From the NCBI GenBank assembly GCA_020433805.1, contig JAGRBZ010000022.1:1-40665 (forward strand): 40,665 bases of DNA, written 5' to 3'. The stretch's first letter is position 1, and each line of letters begins with the position of its first letter. This document shows positions 28,401-34,593 of the stretch, one piece after another. The stretch is from Anaerolineae bacterium (GTDB lineage Bacteria > Chloroflexota > Anaerolineae > 4572-78 > J111). Position numbers and translations under genes: made by a program. The notes beneath the pieces were generated by a model that had not been told where the DNA came from, ran no database searches, and saw only the letters and a program-made list of their open reading frames with translations.

Positions 28401-29111
28401 CCGCATTGGGCCGGTACCCTCACCGACGAAGCGCCCAGAGTAGTCGGCTACAAAGGTGAACGGCGCAAGATTTTGATTGTGGATGATCTCTGGGAAAATC
28501 GGTCGGTGCTGGTTAATTTGTTGACGCCCATAGGTTTCCAAACCTTTGAGGCCACCGACGGTCAACAGTGCCTAACCCAGGCCGCCGAATTACAGCCCGA
28601 TGTTATTCTGCTAGACCTGGTTATGCCTTACCTGGACGGTTTTGAGGCCGCCCGCCGCCTCCGAGAGCTACCAGACCAAAGCCAAACCATCATCATTGCG
28701 CTGTCGGCTAGCGCCTTTGACCAAACCCGGCAAGGCTCGCTGACCGCCGGCTGCGACGACTTTTTAGCCAAGCCGATCCAGGCGACCAAACTGATGGACA
28801 AGCTACAAGCACATCTGGAGTTGGAATGGCTCTACGAGCAACCGACTGAGCAGGCCACCGAACGCCCCACTGTGGGCGCTGCTACGGAGCCGAGCGAGGC
28901 CACAGCCGGTCCGCCGCCCGATCTGGCGATGGCGCTGTTCAATCTGGCCCGTCAAGGCGATGTCAAAGCCATCTTACGTGAAACCGAGCGACTTGAGACG
29001 TTGGGCGAACCCTTTAAAGCCTTTGCCGACCAGATCCGTTACCTGGCCAAAACATTCCAGGTCGATCAAATTAGCGAACTGCTCAAACCGTACCTGGAGG
29101 AAACATCATGA
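22476..29111 (+). CDS. Giant hybrid signalling protein: Ser/Thr kinase - AAA ATPase - GAF - GAF - histidine kinase - receiver
   Basis: This is a 2211-residue cytoplasmic-looking protein. Order: Ser/Thr kinase domain (about 7-270; catalytic 'HKDINPEN', metal site DFS in place of DFG, 'YMSPEQTGRMNR'); AAA/STAND ATPase (Walker A 'GYSGIGKTS' near 329, Walker B 'LTIFLDDLQWAD' near 455); a long TPR-like helical region (about 700-1320); GAF (about 1345-1510); coiled coil; GAF (about 1570-1720); HisKA with phospho-acceptor His1761 in 'SHELRTPLNG'; HATPase (about 1860-1975; 'DTGLGIP', 'GTGLGLPISR'); receiver with Asp2047; and a short helical tail. The family is known from cyanobacteria and Chloroflexota as large multi-sensor hybrids; stimuli are unknown. 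I choose the ATG at 22476 because AAAGG lies eight bases upstream. A GTG three codons earlier is possible. Confidence 0.9.
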   Translation: MIPGYKNITEIHRGRKRILYRGLREKDSRPVIIKTPLEDYPAASDIEHLRHEYDILRLLTIDGVIQAYALENHDHKPTLILEDIGGTPLKEIIVAERFNLNDFLNLALTLAKTIESLHLNHIIHKDINPENIVVNLETGQVRLIDFSIASRSPDETQPMRQPDVLEGSLAYMSPEQTGRMNRTVDYRTDFYSLGVTFYEIVTARLPFDSNDPLEMAHYHIAKTPPSPHEINPQLPETITNIIMKLLAKTAEERYQSARGIRADLERCYQQWQQTGQVDLFPVGQQDISDIFEIPKKLYGRQQEIETLLGLFERIYNSNSGQPELLLVSGYSGIGKTSLINEVQKPIVRQKGYFISGKFDQYKRNIPYSAIIQAFQELVRQLLTESEAQISAWQENLLNALGANGQVIIEVIPEIERIIGVQPPVPELPPAETQNRFNLVFERFIAVFTKQEHPLTIFLDDLQWADAGTLNLLRTLMIQPQMHYLLMIGAYRDNEVNETHPLILTLTEIEKSGANLNNIILTPLNPNDLNDFVADTVKREPSQTTALADLILQKTGGNPFFTTQFLKSLHEDEFIFFTAKQERANTLPVAWGWDWNIADIEARDYTDNVVELMAAKIRRLTEQTRQVTKLAACIGNRFDLHTLAIVNEKEHDATANDLEPALREGLIIPHSNNALTPAPNDAHPATGQGHAEIFEFLHDRIQQAAYALIPDDQKQAVHLRVGRLMLHNSSPEEREENLFDIVNHLNIGSGLLDSAVERVGLAQLNLEAGKKAKTSTAFQQALNYFREGVGYLPDNGWQVHYPLSFELYFELAECKYLCGYFEEAESDFELLLSKAQTNLERAEIYRLRIIQYENMSRFPEAVEWGRMGLQLLGIDLPVGQENIQPDIAAEHQTIKEKLGSRQIAELVHLPVMDDAEKKISMKLLMTMWAPSYISGYGQLTVLISARMVNLSLDFGNCEESAFGYITHAIAVGPRQGDFAASYEFGRLALELNRTFDDLTARAKVNHMFSCYISFWRKHINTCFPYSKEAYLAGLESGDFIYAAYGAFHECWHGLYRGEMLDDFDKAYRPTLNFLKKIQFPSFIHAHTLTLNWGLGFRGLTTAPTSLSTADFDEAEYIATYQEIPFFAAFYYIAKAHLQYCFGDYETALTTALKAEDVVEGVRGMIWEPILGFLYPLILTAHYPAVSPETQQSYREKLRLLKQQLHIWAENGKENFEHQYHLIAAEIARIDNTVSEAIEHYEKAIQSAQAYGFIQNEALIKERYALFWLARENSAVAGLYMREALNDYHRWGATAKVTDLQERYADLIRPAVHSENAAGSPRPVPGVSSVSPVSSVSTISIEDSFDFASAIKASQTISSEIELPRLLKKLMQIMIENAGAETGILVLKHAGKFYIEAVGSAKGDTDVLQAQPLESSPDVPVGMINYVKNTLETLLLNNAAEDRRFGGDPYLAHRQPKSTLCLPVLKHGDLNGVLYLENNQAVDAFTHNHAAVLRMLAAQAAISLENARLYEDMKQEIAERKRAEAALQQAHEELEQRVEERTAALSESESRYRHLFAQTQTNLADTEAQARRLNLLNEMSQQVNQAVSEDELFKIVAHYTPEILETERSSVALLTPAGDSLEIFVLEGEGDLIPAGTHLPIIGTALGTVVRDKKLLNTPKMQDTDFLDFKQLNKHGFQSGMLAPLITGDRVIGTLNVADHRSAVYRQRDEQLIIQIASLLASNVEKMRHNRELHGAKESADEARRAAEMANRAKSEFLANVSHELRTPLNGILGYAQILKRDQSLSNTQQEQITIIGQSGEHLLTLINDILDLSKIEAGKMELVPTEFYFVGFLDNIARIFQAQAEQKGLTFLYERLSTIPMGVHGDERRLRQILLNLLGNAIKFTEKGGVTFKVGRHHNRIRFQIEDTGLGIPTEKIDEIFAPFQQVSPNNLNVQGTGLGLPISRQLVRLMGSELRVSSIPNQGSIFWFDVNLPEIPHWAGTLTDEAPRVVGYKGERRKILIVDDLWENRSVLVNLLTPIGFQTFEATDGQQCLTQAAELQPDVILLDLVMPYLDGFEAARRLRELPDQSQTIIIALSASAFDQTRQGSLTAGCDDFLAKPIQATKLMDKLQAHLELEWLYEQPTEQATERPTVGAATEPSEATAGPPPDLAMALFNLARQGDVKAILRETERLETLGEPFKAFADQIRYLAKTFQVDQISELLKPYLEETS

Positions 29112-30268
29112 CAACCGTCGAACCCAAGTCGCCCGAACCAACGCCATCCACCGTTTTGATTGTCGATGACAACCCCACCAATGTCGGCGTTTTGCTCGAC
29201 TATTTGAGCAATGCCGGGTATCGGGTGCTGGTGGCCCAAAATGGTGAAAGCGCCCTGGAGCGGGTTGCCTTTGCCCGGCCTGACATCATTTTGTTAGATG
29301 TGCTGATGCCGGGCATCGACGGCTTTGAAACCTGCCGCCGCCTGAAAGCCAACCCGGACAGCCAAGACATCCCCATAATTTTTATGACCGCCCTCGCCGA
29401 AACCGTGGACAAGGTAAAAGGCTTCAGCATCGGCGCTGTCGATTACGTGACCAAGCCGATCCAACACGAAGAAGTTTTGGCCCGTTTAACGGCCCACGTA
29501 ACCATCAAAAATTTGCAGCAACAGCTTCAGGCCAAAAACGAAAATTTGCAGGCCGAAATCAGCGAGCGCAAACGCGCCCAGGCCGAACAGGCCCACCTCA
29601 TCGCCGAGCTTGATGCGTTTGCCCACACCGTCGCCCACGATTTAAAGAACCCGCTCACCAGCATTATGGTCAATGCCGAAGTTTTGCTCGACGACTGGCC
29701 TTCAGCCGAGGACAAAGCCAAGGCGACCCAGGCCATTGATAGAGGCACGCAGCGGATGGAAACCATTATCACCGAACTGCTAACCCTGGCCCGCGTCCGC
29801 AAAACCGAGGTCAAACTGCAACCGGTGAATATGACAACCATCGCCCAAAACGTCTGCCAGCGGCTAGAGTTATCGATCAAGGAGGCACAGGCCGAAATCA
29901 TCCACCCCGACACCTGGCCCACAGCCCTAGGCCACGCCCCCTGGCTGGAAGAGGTATGGGCCAACCTATTGGAAAACGCGCTAAAATACGGCGGTCACCC
30001 TCCCCGCATTGAATGTGGGGCAACGCCCGAAGCGAACAACCAAATTCGCTTTTGGATTAAAGACAACGGCACCGGCCTATCGGCTGAGGCCCAGGCAAAA
30101 CTCTTCCAACCATTCACGCAGTTGAAGACCTCATCCACGGAAGGGTACGGACTGGGATTATCGATTGTCCAGCGGATTATCGAAAAGCTAGGCGGTCAGG
30201 TTGGGGTTGAGAGCGCGGGTGTGCCGGGGCAAGGTTGCGTGTTCAGCTTTGTCCTGCCGGCGGGGTAG
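29108..30268 (+). CDS. Receiver-histidine kinase hybrid (REC-HisKA-HATPase)
   Basis: This 386-residue soluble protein has a receiver domain (about 14-130; phospho-acceptor Asp64 in 'LLDVLMPG', Lys116), a short coiled coil (about 133-165), and HisKA with His177 in 'VAHDLKNPLTS'. The HATPase domain (about 240-385) has 'NLLENALKYGG', 'DNGTGLS' and 'GYGLGLSIV'. Its ATG overlaps the stop of the giant hybrid kinase (ATGA), with GGAGG seven bases before it, so the two are translationally coupled. The receiver can take phosphate from the upstream protein. No output domain is present in either protein, so a separate regulator must carry the signal onward. Confidence 0.92.
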   Translation: MTTVEPKSPEPTPSTVLIVDDNPTNVGVLLDYLSNAGYRVLVAQNGESALERVAFARPDIILLDVLMPGIDGFETCRRLKANPDSQDIPIIFMTALAETVDKVKGFSIGAVDYVTKPIQHEEVLARLTAHVTIKNLQQQLQAKNENLQAEISERKRAQAEQAHLIAELDAFAHTVAHDLKNPLTSIMVNAEVLLDDWPSAEDKAKATQAIDRGTQRMETIITELLTLARVRKTEVKLQPVNMTTIAQNVCQRLELSIKEAQAEIIHPDTWPTALGHAPWLEEVWANLLENALKYGGHPPRIECGATPEANNQIRFWIKDNGTGLSAEAQAKLFQPFTQLKTSSTEGYGLGLSIVQRIIEKLGGQVGVESAGVPGQGCVFSFVLPAG

Positions 30269-30312
30269 CAACGTTGCAGGGTTGCAGAGTTGCAGGGTTG
30301 CAAGGTAGCAGA
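30265..30312. repeat. Six-unit 8-bp tandem repeat (GTTGCAGG)
   Basis: Six consecutive 8-base units, GTAGCAAC, GTTGCAGG, GTTGCAGA, GTTGCAGG, GTTGCAAG and GTAGCAGA, begin in the stop codon region of the receiver-kinase gene. This is an iterated-word repeat like others in the window. Confidence 0.8.
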
Positions 30313-30338
30313 CCGGGGTTTGGAAATAGATGTGTCTC

Positions 30339-30452
30339 ATGTCATTTCGTAGCACAGCGGAGAAATCCCTGTGACGATACAGATAGGAGTTACGCACTTG
30401 ACACCAGTTTATGTCATTTCGTAGCGCAGCGGAGAAATCCCTGTGACAATAC
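30339..30452. repeat. Two copies of a 42-bp dispersed repeat
   Basis: Bases 30339-30380 and 30411-30452 are nearly identical (core GTCATTTCGTAGC, GGAGAAATCCCTGTGAC), differing at two positions. They are direct copies 72 bases apart. Two units with a 30-base gap do not make a CRISPR array. Confidence 0.8.
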
Positions 30453-30537
30453 GCCTGAAAAAGTGTCCGGTTGGAAAAATTTAAAGCCACAAAGCTACTT
30501 TTTCCCGGCAAATACTTCATACCTTGAAATATCTCCA

Positions 30538-30573
30538 TCGGAGTTTATCCTGAGCCTGCCGAACGGACTCCGA
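30538..30573. repeat. REP-like hairpin with CCTGAGCCTGCCGAA core
   Basis: TCGGAGT (30538-30544) pairs with ACTCCGA (30567-30573) around the core TATCCTGAGCCTGCCGAACG. A similar core is found near 40550-40575. It is probably a dispersed extragenic palindrome. Confidence 0.5.
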
Positions 30574-30619
30574 AATGCCATCCGGGACTGATTATCGAAC
30601 TCCACTCTATGGTATTATG

Positions 30620-30799
30620 ATAAACAACCGCGAAGCAGCCATACACAACCACGAAGCAATGACGAACAACCGCGAAGCAGCCATACACAACCACGAAGCA
30701 ATGACGAACAACCGCGAAGCAGTCATATACAACCGCGAAGCAACGATGAACAACCGCGAAGCAATGATAAACGACCGCGAAGCAGTCATATACAACAGG
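30620..30799 (+). repeat. 21-bp tandem repeat encoding NNREA heptads
   Basis: Eight full 21-base units and one partial unit are present. In the plus frame opened by the ATG at 30617 they read as seven-residue steps such as NNREAMI, HNHEAMT and YNREAVI. Units alternate between two variants at first (CGC-GAA-GCA-GCC and CAC-GAA-GCA-ATG), which suggests a 42-bp higher-order duplication. The frame continues to 30907 but I see no ribosome-binding site and no recognisable domain. The minus strand is also open, so coding is unproven. Confidence 0.85.
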
Positions 30800-30861
30800 T
30801 TGTATACCCTTGCTTCCCCCGCTGTCATCATTCCCCAGAAAGGATACGTCCCTACGACCAC

Positions 30862-31031
30862 CGCACCAAGCAATCGCCTGACGAACATCACATCGCCGTC
30901 AGGGTGATGATCAACCACACCCTGGCCGATCCCGACCTTATGGCCGCGCTCAGTCAGTTCGGTATGGTGAGGATAAGGTGCAGGCCGGTAAGCCACGGTT
31001 CAATTCGGTGGAGAGGTTGGATTGTGGATAG
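30862..31031 (+). pseudogene. Possible frameshifted remnant of a small helical protein
   Basis: One frame reads 'TKQSPDEHHIAVRVMINHTL' then 'ADPDLMAALSQFG' up to about 30963. A one-base shift then continues as 'YGEDKVQAGKPRFNSVERLD' to a stop at 31029. Together they resemble repeat-helix proteins with an 'L..FGY....LQAG' pattern that I recall from other environmental genomes. The preceding heptad-repeat frame is yet another frame. This would be a decayed gene with at least two frameshifts; sequence error is an alternative. Confidence 0.3.
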
Positions 31032-31402
31032 TCAATTGAGTACGGTATTCTGTATAATCGCCACGGCGGACGTGAAGAAGGCGTGGGCCACGGCGGAGAA
31101 GGCGCTGCTGCTGCGGGGAGGGTGTTGGAAGAGCTTCAAGACACGAGTTTGGTTTACTGGGATATATTTTGTCGTCTGACGCCCTCGGCTTTACTGCGCC
31201 CCTAAGAGCGCCCGCAAAAAACCAATCTACTACCGGAGACACAGGTTCGGTTTTACACTAACTTCGCCAGCAAATTCAACCACGCCAACCACCCAATTCC
31301 ACAGGCAACACCTGCTCGAAAAACGGGCCGATTGAGCGTCAAACACAAGCCGCTGTTAGGCAGATAGTTGTGAAATATCAAGTTGCTTCTGCTTTTTGGA
31401 GA
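31032..31402. other. Intergenic stretch with nothing recognised
   Basis: About 370 bases between the decayed remnant and the end of the Nmad3 gene. Short open frames exist on both strands but none has a plausible start site, domain or codon pattern. I see no strong hairpin or promoter. Confidence 0.4.
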
Positions 31403-32116
31403 TTATTCAAGCGATCTCATAAATTGAGCCGCTATCTCAATATGTGAAGAGGCTACCCACCGGGTAGGGCTTCGTTGAAAACTTATCTTTCCCTTAAAAT
31501 CACCGAATATTTTCTGCATTTCAGGTGACAATACTTTGAGGGGTCTCCCAGCACGGTCTTGCCCAACCTTGCTCATTAATATAGCTTTTTTCAACAACCG
31601 ACTTTTCTTTGATCCTTTAACCAACACGAGGTCAGCCCTTTGTTGTTCAAAAATAGATTGATGACGAACATGAAAATTCTTACCAAAAACACGCTTGATT
31701 TCCTCTGAACTGAATTCATCAGCTTTGCCGGCTGCCTCGATTTCAAAGTAGCCCATTAAATACAATGCTGGTTCTGCCTTGAAATTCCAACCTTTCAGAC
31801 CGCAGTAAAAAATCAGCATATCCCTTTTTTCTAACCGGCGCAAACCAGCTTTAGGTGAAGTTGGGTCGCCATAAGTAAAGGTAGTAAACTCAGGGTCAAC
31901 GTGTATAGACTGGTCTTGAACTTTTGTCTGTCGAGATTTTGGAAAATACTCAACCAGCTTTCGACCATTTCGCCCTAAAGTATTTCCATAAGTCCGAGAG
32001 TCAATTCCAAATCCATCAGGAATAGGTATATATTCAAACGAACCATCTTGAAATAATGGTCCATGTATCCCACCTGAACCTGTATCAATTCCAATTCGCA
32101 ACATCGCTATTTTCAT
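31403..32116 (-). CDS. Nmad3 (nucleotide modification associated domain 3) family protein
   Basis: This 237-residue soluble protein matches the Nmad3 pattern over its whole length: 'RIGIDTGSGGIHGPLFQDGS' near the N-terminus, 'EYIPIPDGFGIDSRTYGNTLG', 'DPEFTTFTYGDPTSPKAGLRRLEKRDMLIFYCGL', 'FGKNFHVRHQSIF', 'LVKGSKKSRLLKKA' and 'VLSPEMQKIFGDF'. Nmad domains were described by comparative genomics as associated with systems that modify DNA bases; the biochemical activity of Nmad3 is not known to me. It is 24 bases downstream of the gene at 32140-32727 and surely cotranscribed. No methyltransferase, glycosyltransferase or restriction gene lies within the window. Confidence 0.8.
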   Translation of the reverse strand: MKIAMLRIGIDTGSGGIHGPLFQDGSFEYIPIPDGFGIDSRTYGNTLGRNGRKLVEYFPKSRQTKVQDQSIHVDPEFTTFTYGDPTSPKAGLRRLEKRDMLIFYCGLKGWNFKAEPALYLMGYFEIEAAGKADEFSSEEIKRVFGKNFHVRHQSIFEQQRADLVLVKGSKKSRLLKKAILMSKVGQDRAGRPLKVLSPEMQKIFGDFKGKISFQRSPTRWVASSHIEIAAQFMRSLE

Positions 32117-32139
32117 AAAAATTCACCTGATGTATAAGA

Positions 32140-32727
32140 TTATTCGAGATAACGTAAATAAGTTTGCTCCCGACTAAGGTCAATCTTTGGTGGGGGATAG
32201 GGTAGGGCATCTGCATAAGTTACAGCAAATGAGTCAGGAGAAGCTGTCTTAAACTTTTGTTCAAAAACATCAACAATTTCTTGGGCGATATCTTTATCAA
32301 GTGGGTTTCGTCTTGTCCGAAAACGGCTTGAAAATTTCGACTCCCAGCTTGGGCGATTGGTCGCTTCAATAAACTTCTTGAGCAAAGCAAAGTCAGTGTG
32401 ACCAAGGTTGTCGATCAAGAGTGGGGCTTTGTCATACTTGAATGGCATGTTAGCCGGTTGCCATTTAACTTCTCCAAAAGTGCCGTGATGAGTGACATTA
32501 ACTGGAGATGTAAGATGAACCAACCTAAACCCTTTATCGCCGCCTTGGGCAAAAGCCATTCTTGCTTCGGCTAATAAATGGAGTTTGTTGGGGTTCATTA
32601 AATTTCGTTGGTGACATCTTGTACAACCAAAACTGCCAAACTCCCAAAATGGGTCTGACCGCATTTCATTTTCATCATTCGATCGAGGACGACGGAGATG
32701 AACGACTATCACTTTGGGTTGTGTCAT
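32140..32727 (-). CDS. Conserved-looking protein of unknown function, partner of Nmad3
   Basis: This 195-residue protein has no signal peptide or membrane segment. It contains 'HLRRPRSNDENEMRSDPFWEFGSFGC' (residues 10-35), a CxxC pair (Cys35, Cys38) followed by His39, and 'LAEARMAFAQGGDKGFRLVHLTSPV' (about 51-75). A region with 'MPFKYDKAPLLIDN' and 'RFRTRRNPLD' follows. I cannot assign a domain. The invariant-looking Arg/Asp/Trp/Cys residues suggest an enzyme or nucleic-acid-related protein. AAGGG lies seven bases before the ATG. Close linkage to the Nmad3 gene implies a joint role. Confidence 0.7.
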   Translation of the reverse strand: MTQPKVIVVHLRRPRSNDENEMRSDPFWEFGSFGCTRCHQRNLMNPNKLHLLAEARMAFAQGGDKGFRLVHLTSPVNVTHHGTFGEVKWQPANMPFKYDKAPLLIDNLGHTDFALLKKFIEATNRPSWESKFSSRFRTRRNPLDKDIAQEIVDVFEQKFKTASPDSFAVTYADALPYPPPKIDLSREQTYLRYLE

Positions 32728-33137
32728 TCCTTTACCCTTTCATTCAAGTCTCGGCACTGAATTTAATCCAAGTAAAATCTGCCCAACGACACTTCTTATA
32801 TGGAAGCGTTACAGCCAATACAATTGAACTTACTTTCATTCGGCATTATTAGGACGATGGCCTAATTTTTCCAACAAACAAAGGGTCTGGTTTGGCCGGG
32901 GGATAGAGTAAATGTCGTGTAAGTGTGGTCGGAAGAAGAGGTAGTTCAAGTATAGCACAGCTTGTCTTGCCGCAAAAGGTTTGCGAGGAAAATTGGGGTA
33001 GGTTTTTCCTCTATTGCTTCCCCTGGCTTCGGACTTCCGTTATTGGCGCAGAAAGCGGATTGTTAGACCGTTCTTACAACCTCTGCAATGGTTGACATGT
33101 AACAGAGTACAACTAAAACTAGGGGATTGTGTGTAAT
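32728..33137. other. Intergenic stretch upstream of the Nmad3 pair
   Basis: About 410 bases with no supported gene. It must hold the promoter of the Nmad3 pair (minus strand) and the 3' end of the TumE-like gene. I could not pick a convincing -10/-35 pair. The composition is A+T-rich as in the neighbouring island genes. Confidence 0.4.
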
Positions 33138-33503
33138 TCAAGTTACTTGTTGCTTAACAAACTCCAAGATTTCATGTAGAGCTAACTCTGGGGTAGGGTT
33201 CAAATCGCTCTTGACAACTGTTCGTTCATCACCCTTATGAAAATGGTCAGGAAAAGTGCTAACTTGAGAGTGATGAGGGGCATTATCCCAACGGTATATT
33301 TCACCCGTTTGCCCGCGTCGTTCCCAATGATAGGAATAGTCTCCATCTGCAGAAAGCCAGACATCTAAAAAAGATCCATCTGTTATAAAAAGGCGCAATT
33401 TATTCGGACTGGCTAGCGTACCGCCGATGAACTGTGTCTGTGTCACAACATCATTAAACTCATCCTGTGCTAAAGCGATAAGTGTTTGATAGATGGTCAG
33501 CAT
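33138..33503 (-). CDS. TumE-like (DUF6516) toxin family protein
   Basis: This 121-residue protein has 'LTIYQTLIALAQDEFNDVV', 'NKLRLFITDGSFLDVWLSADGDYSYHWERR' and 'YRWDNAPHHSQVSTFPDHFH' followed by 'V-x-S-D-L-x-x-T-P-E'. This is the usual TumE/DUF6516 layout, a family annotated as the toxin of two-gene toxin-antitoxin modules. The upstream gene ends three bases before it. A conserved His/Asp/Lys set may be catalytic; the activity is uncertain. Confidence 0.75.
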   Translation of the reverse strand: MLTIYQTLIALAQDEFNDVVTQTQFIGGTLASPNKLRLFITDGSFLDVWLSADGDYSYHWERRGQTGEIYRWDNAPHHSQVSTFPDHFHKGDERTVVKSDLNPTPELALHEILEFVKQQVT

Positions 33504-33506
33504 TAC

Positions 33507-33788
33507 TTATTCTGTCGCTAATTCATGCAGAAATGCAATATGAGACAATTTATTTTTCCAGATAATGTAATCTTCCCAAGCAGGATGTTCTACAACGCTG
33601 CCGTTTTTAATGGCCTCATAAAGTTCCTCTTTAGAAAACACACTATACCGGTCACGAATATTTGCAATTTCCAATTCTGCCAGTCGAATTTCATTCTGGA
33701 TGAAAGCAAGCAACCCTTTGTAAATAAGTTCTGCTTCTGAGACCCCTAATCGTTGACTCAATGATGAAGTTAGTGTTTCAACATTCAT
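33507..33788 (-). CDS. Putative antitoxin partner of the TumE-like protein
   Basis: This 93-residue, mostly helical protein has 'SLSQRLGVSEAELIYKGLLAFIQNEIRLAELEIANIRDRYSV' and 'ELYEAIKNGSVVEHPAWEDYIIWKNKL'. It is the kind of small protein normally encoded upstream of DUF6516 toxins; the first part may be a ribbon-helix-helix or helix-turn-helix-like region. It is first in the operon, with a good promoter at 33833-33861. Function is assigned from context. Confidence 0.65.
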   Translation of the reverse strand: MNVETLTSSLSQRLGVSEAELIYKGLLAFIQNEIRLAELEIANIRDRYSVFSKEELYEAIKNGSVVEHPAWEDYIIWKNKLSHIAFLHELATE

Positions 33789-33832
33789 GCTACTCTACCT
33801 CTATCGTAATTTCATTTCGATAATTTTGAGAC

Positions 33833-33861
33833 ATTATAATAGTCGCAGATACCAAGTGCAA
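33833..33861 (-). promoter_or_regulatory. Promoter of the TumE-like toxin-antitoxin operon
   Basis: On the minus strand a perfect TATAAT (33838-33833) lies 17 bases from TTGCAC (33861-33856). It stands about 45 bases before the antitoxin start codon. The -10 is perfect; the -35 matches only the TTG. Confidence 0.6.
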
Positions 33862-33864
33862 ACC

Positions 33865-34173
33865 TTATTTTACATTGCTCAAACTTTTAATCGCATCATA
33901 GTTGTCACGAAGGATCATTTCTAACTCTTTTGTCGAACAGTTTCCCCGACGAATCCAAATGACTTTCGGTGGAAAACCCAACAAAACGCTTAACTCACTG
34001 AAATCTACATCCTTCGTCACGATCAAATAGTCGTTCTTGTGGGCATATTCCCACACGTCTTTATCAAAAGCTCGATCAAAAGCTACATTCGCTACGTGTT
34101 CTGAGTTGGGATACAAATCGGATAATCGTTGCACAAGACGGGGCGAGAGATTCTGATCCAGCAACAACTTCAT
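33865..34173 (-). CDS. DUF5615 (PIN-like) putative toxin
   Basis: This 102-residue protein has 'MKLLLDQNLSPRL' with Asp6 as the first acidic residue, 'AFDKDVWEYAHKNDYLIVTKDVDF' with the second acidic group, and 'PKVIWIRRGNCS'. This is the complete DUF5615 PIN-like layout and so a predicted ribonuclease toxin. Its ATG overlaps the stop of the DUF433 gene (ATGA), which fixes the start at 34173. A longer upstream reading would overlap the antitoxin for no reason. Confidence 0.88.
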   Translation of the reverse strand: MKLLLDQNLSPRLVQRLSDLYPNSEHVANVAFDRAFDKDVWEYAHKNDYLIVTKDVDFSELSVLLGFPPKVIWIRRGNCSTKELEMILRDNYDAIKSLSNVK

Positions 34174-34394
34174 GCTGCAATCGTTACCGTTGTTCGTTCT
34201 CGCTCTGCCGCATACGTAAGGCATGCTAAAATATCTTCGTTGGTCAAATAGGGGAAATCTTCCAGTATTTCCTGATGGCTCATGCCGGAAGCTAGATAGC
34301 CAAGAACATCATAAACCGTAATCCGCAGCCCTCGAATACAGGGCTTTCCACCGCGTTTACCACGTTCTATCGTAATTATCTCTTTATAATTCAT
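34170..34394 (-). CDS. DUF433 putative antitoxin
   Basis: This 74-residue protein has 'GKPCIRGLRITVYDVLGYLASGMSHQEILEDFPYLTNEDILACLTYA', a classical DUF433 helical domain. DUF433-DUF5615 pairs are a predicted type II toxin-antitoxin module with the antitoxin first. I choose the ATG at 34394 since the family normally begins a few residues before 'I-x-x-x-x-x-x-x-G-K-P' and GAGG lies upstream. The four-base overlap with the toxin gene indicates coupled translation. Confidence 0.88.
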   Translation of the reverse strand: MNYKEIITIERGKRGGKPCIRGLRITVYDVLGYLASGMSHQEILEDFPYLTNEDILACLTYAAERERTTVTIAA

Positions 34395-34451
34395 AATCTC
34401 TAACCTCTGTCGTGAGCAACTTATCACCCGTTAAGATCACCTTATTCTGGT

Positions 34452-34464
34452 TGATACTGTATCA
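34452..34464 (-). promoter_or_regulatory. Small palindrome upstream of the DUF433 gene
   Basis: TGATAC-T-GTATCA is a perfect 6+6 palindrome about 58 bases before the antitoxin start. TATGAT, partly inside it on the minus strand, could be a -10. It could be the site of autoregulation by the antitoxin. Confidence 0.3.
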
Positions 34465-34593
34465 TACGGATCAGGGTCTGGCAAATGATATTTGACATCG
34501 AACTGTCTACCCATAATGGGGCAAGGTCGATTATTTGCTCAGATCTCTTGCTCCCTTATCTAAAAGGCATGGTCTGACCGTGGTATAGTTAAT

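Noticed and set aside
30339..30452. Two near-identical 42-bp repeats that could look like a CRISPR start
   Set aside because: Only two copies, a 30-base gap, no further units and no cas genes. The same type of sequence is a common dispersed intergenic repeat.
30607..30996. Minus-strand open frame of 129 codons across the 21-bp repeat
   Set aside because: It is open because the repeat unit lacks stops in that frame. It has no ribosome-binding site and the peptide is a low-complexity mirror of the repeat.
32562..32852. Plus-strand open frame of 96 codons over the start of the Nmad3 partner gene
   Set aside because: It is antisense to a gene with a good start site and protein-like sequence, and has no site of its own.
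34491..34515. TTGACA with CATAAT on the plus strand between the DUF433 gene and the OmpR-type regulator
   Set aside because: The spacing is about 14 bases and both neighbouring genes run on the other strand, so it has no gene to serve.
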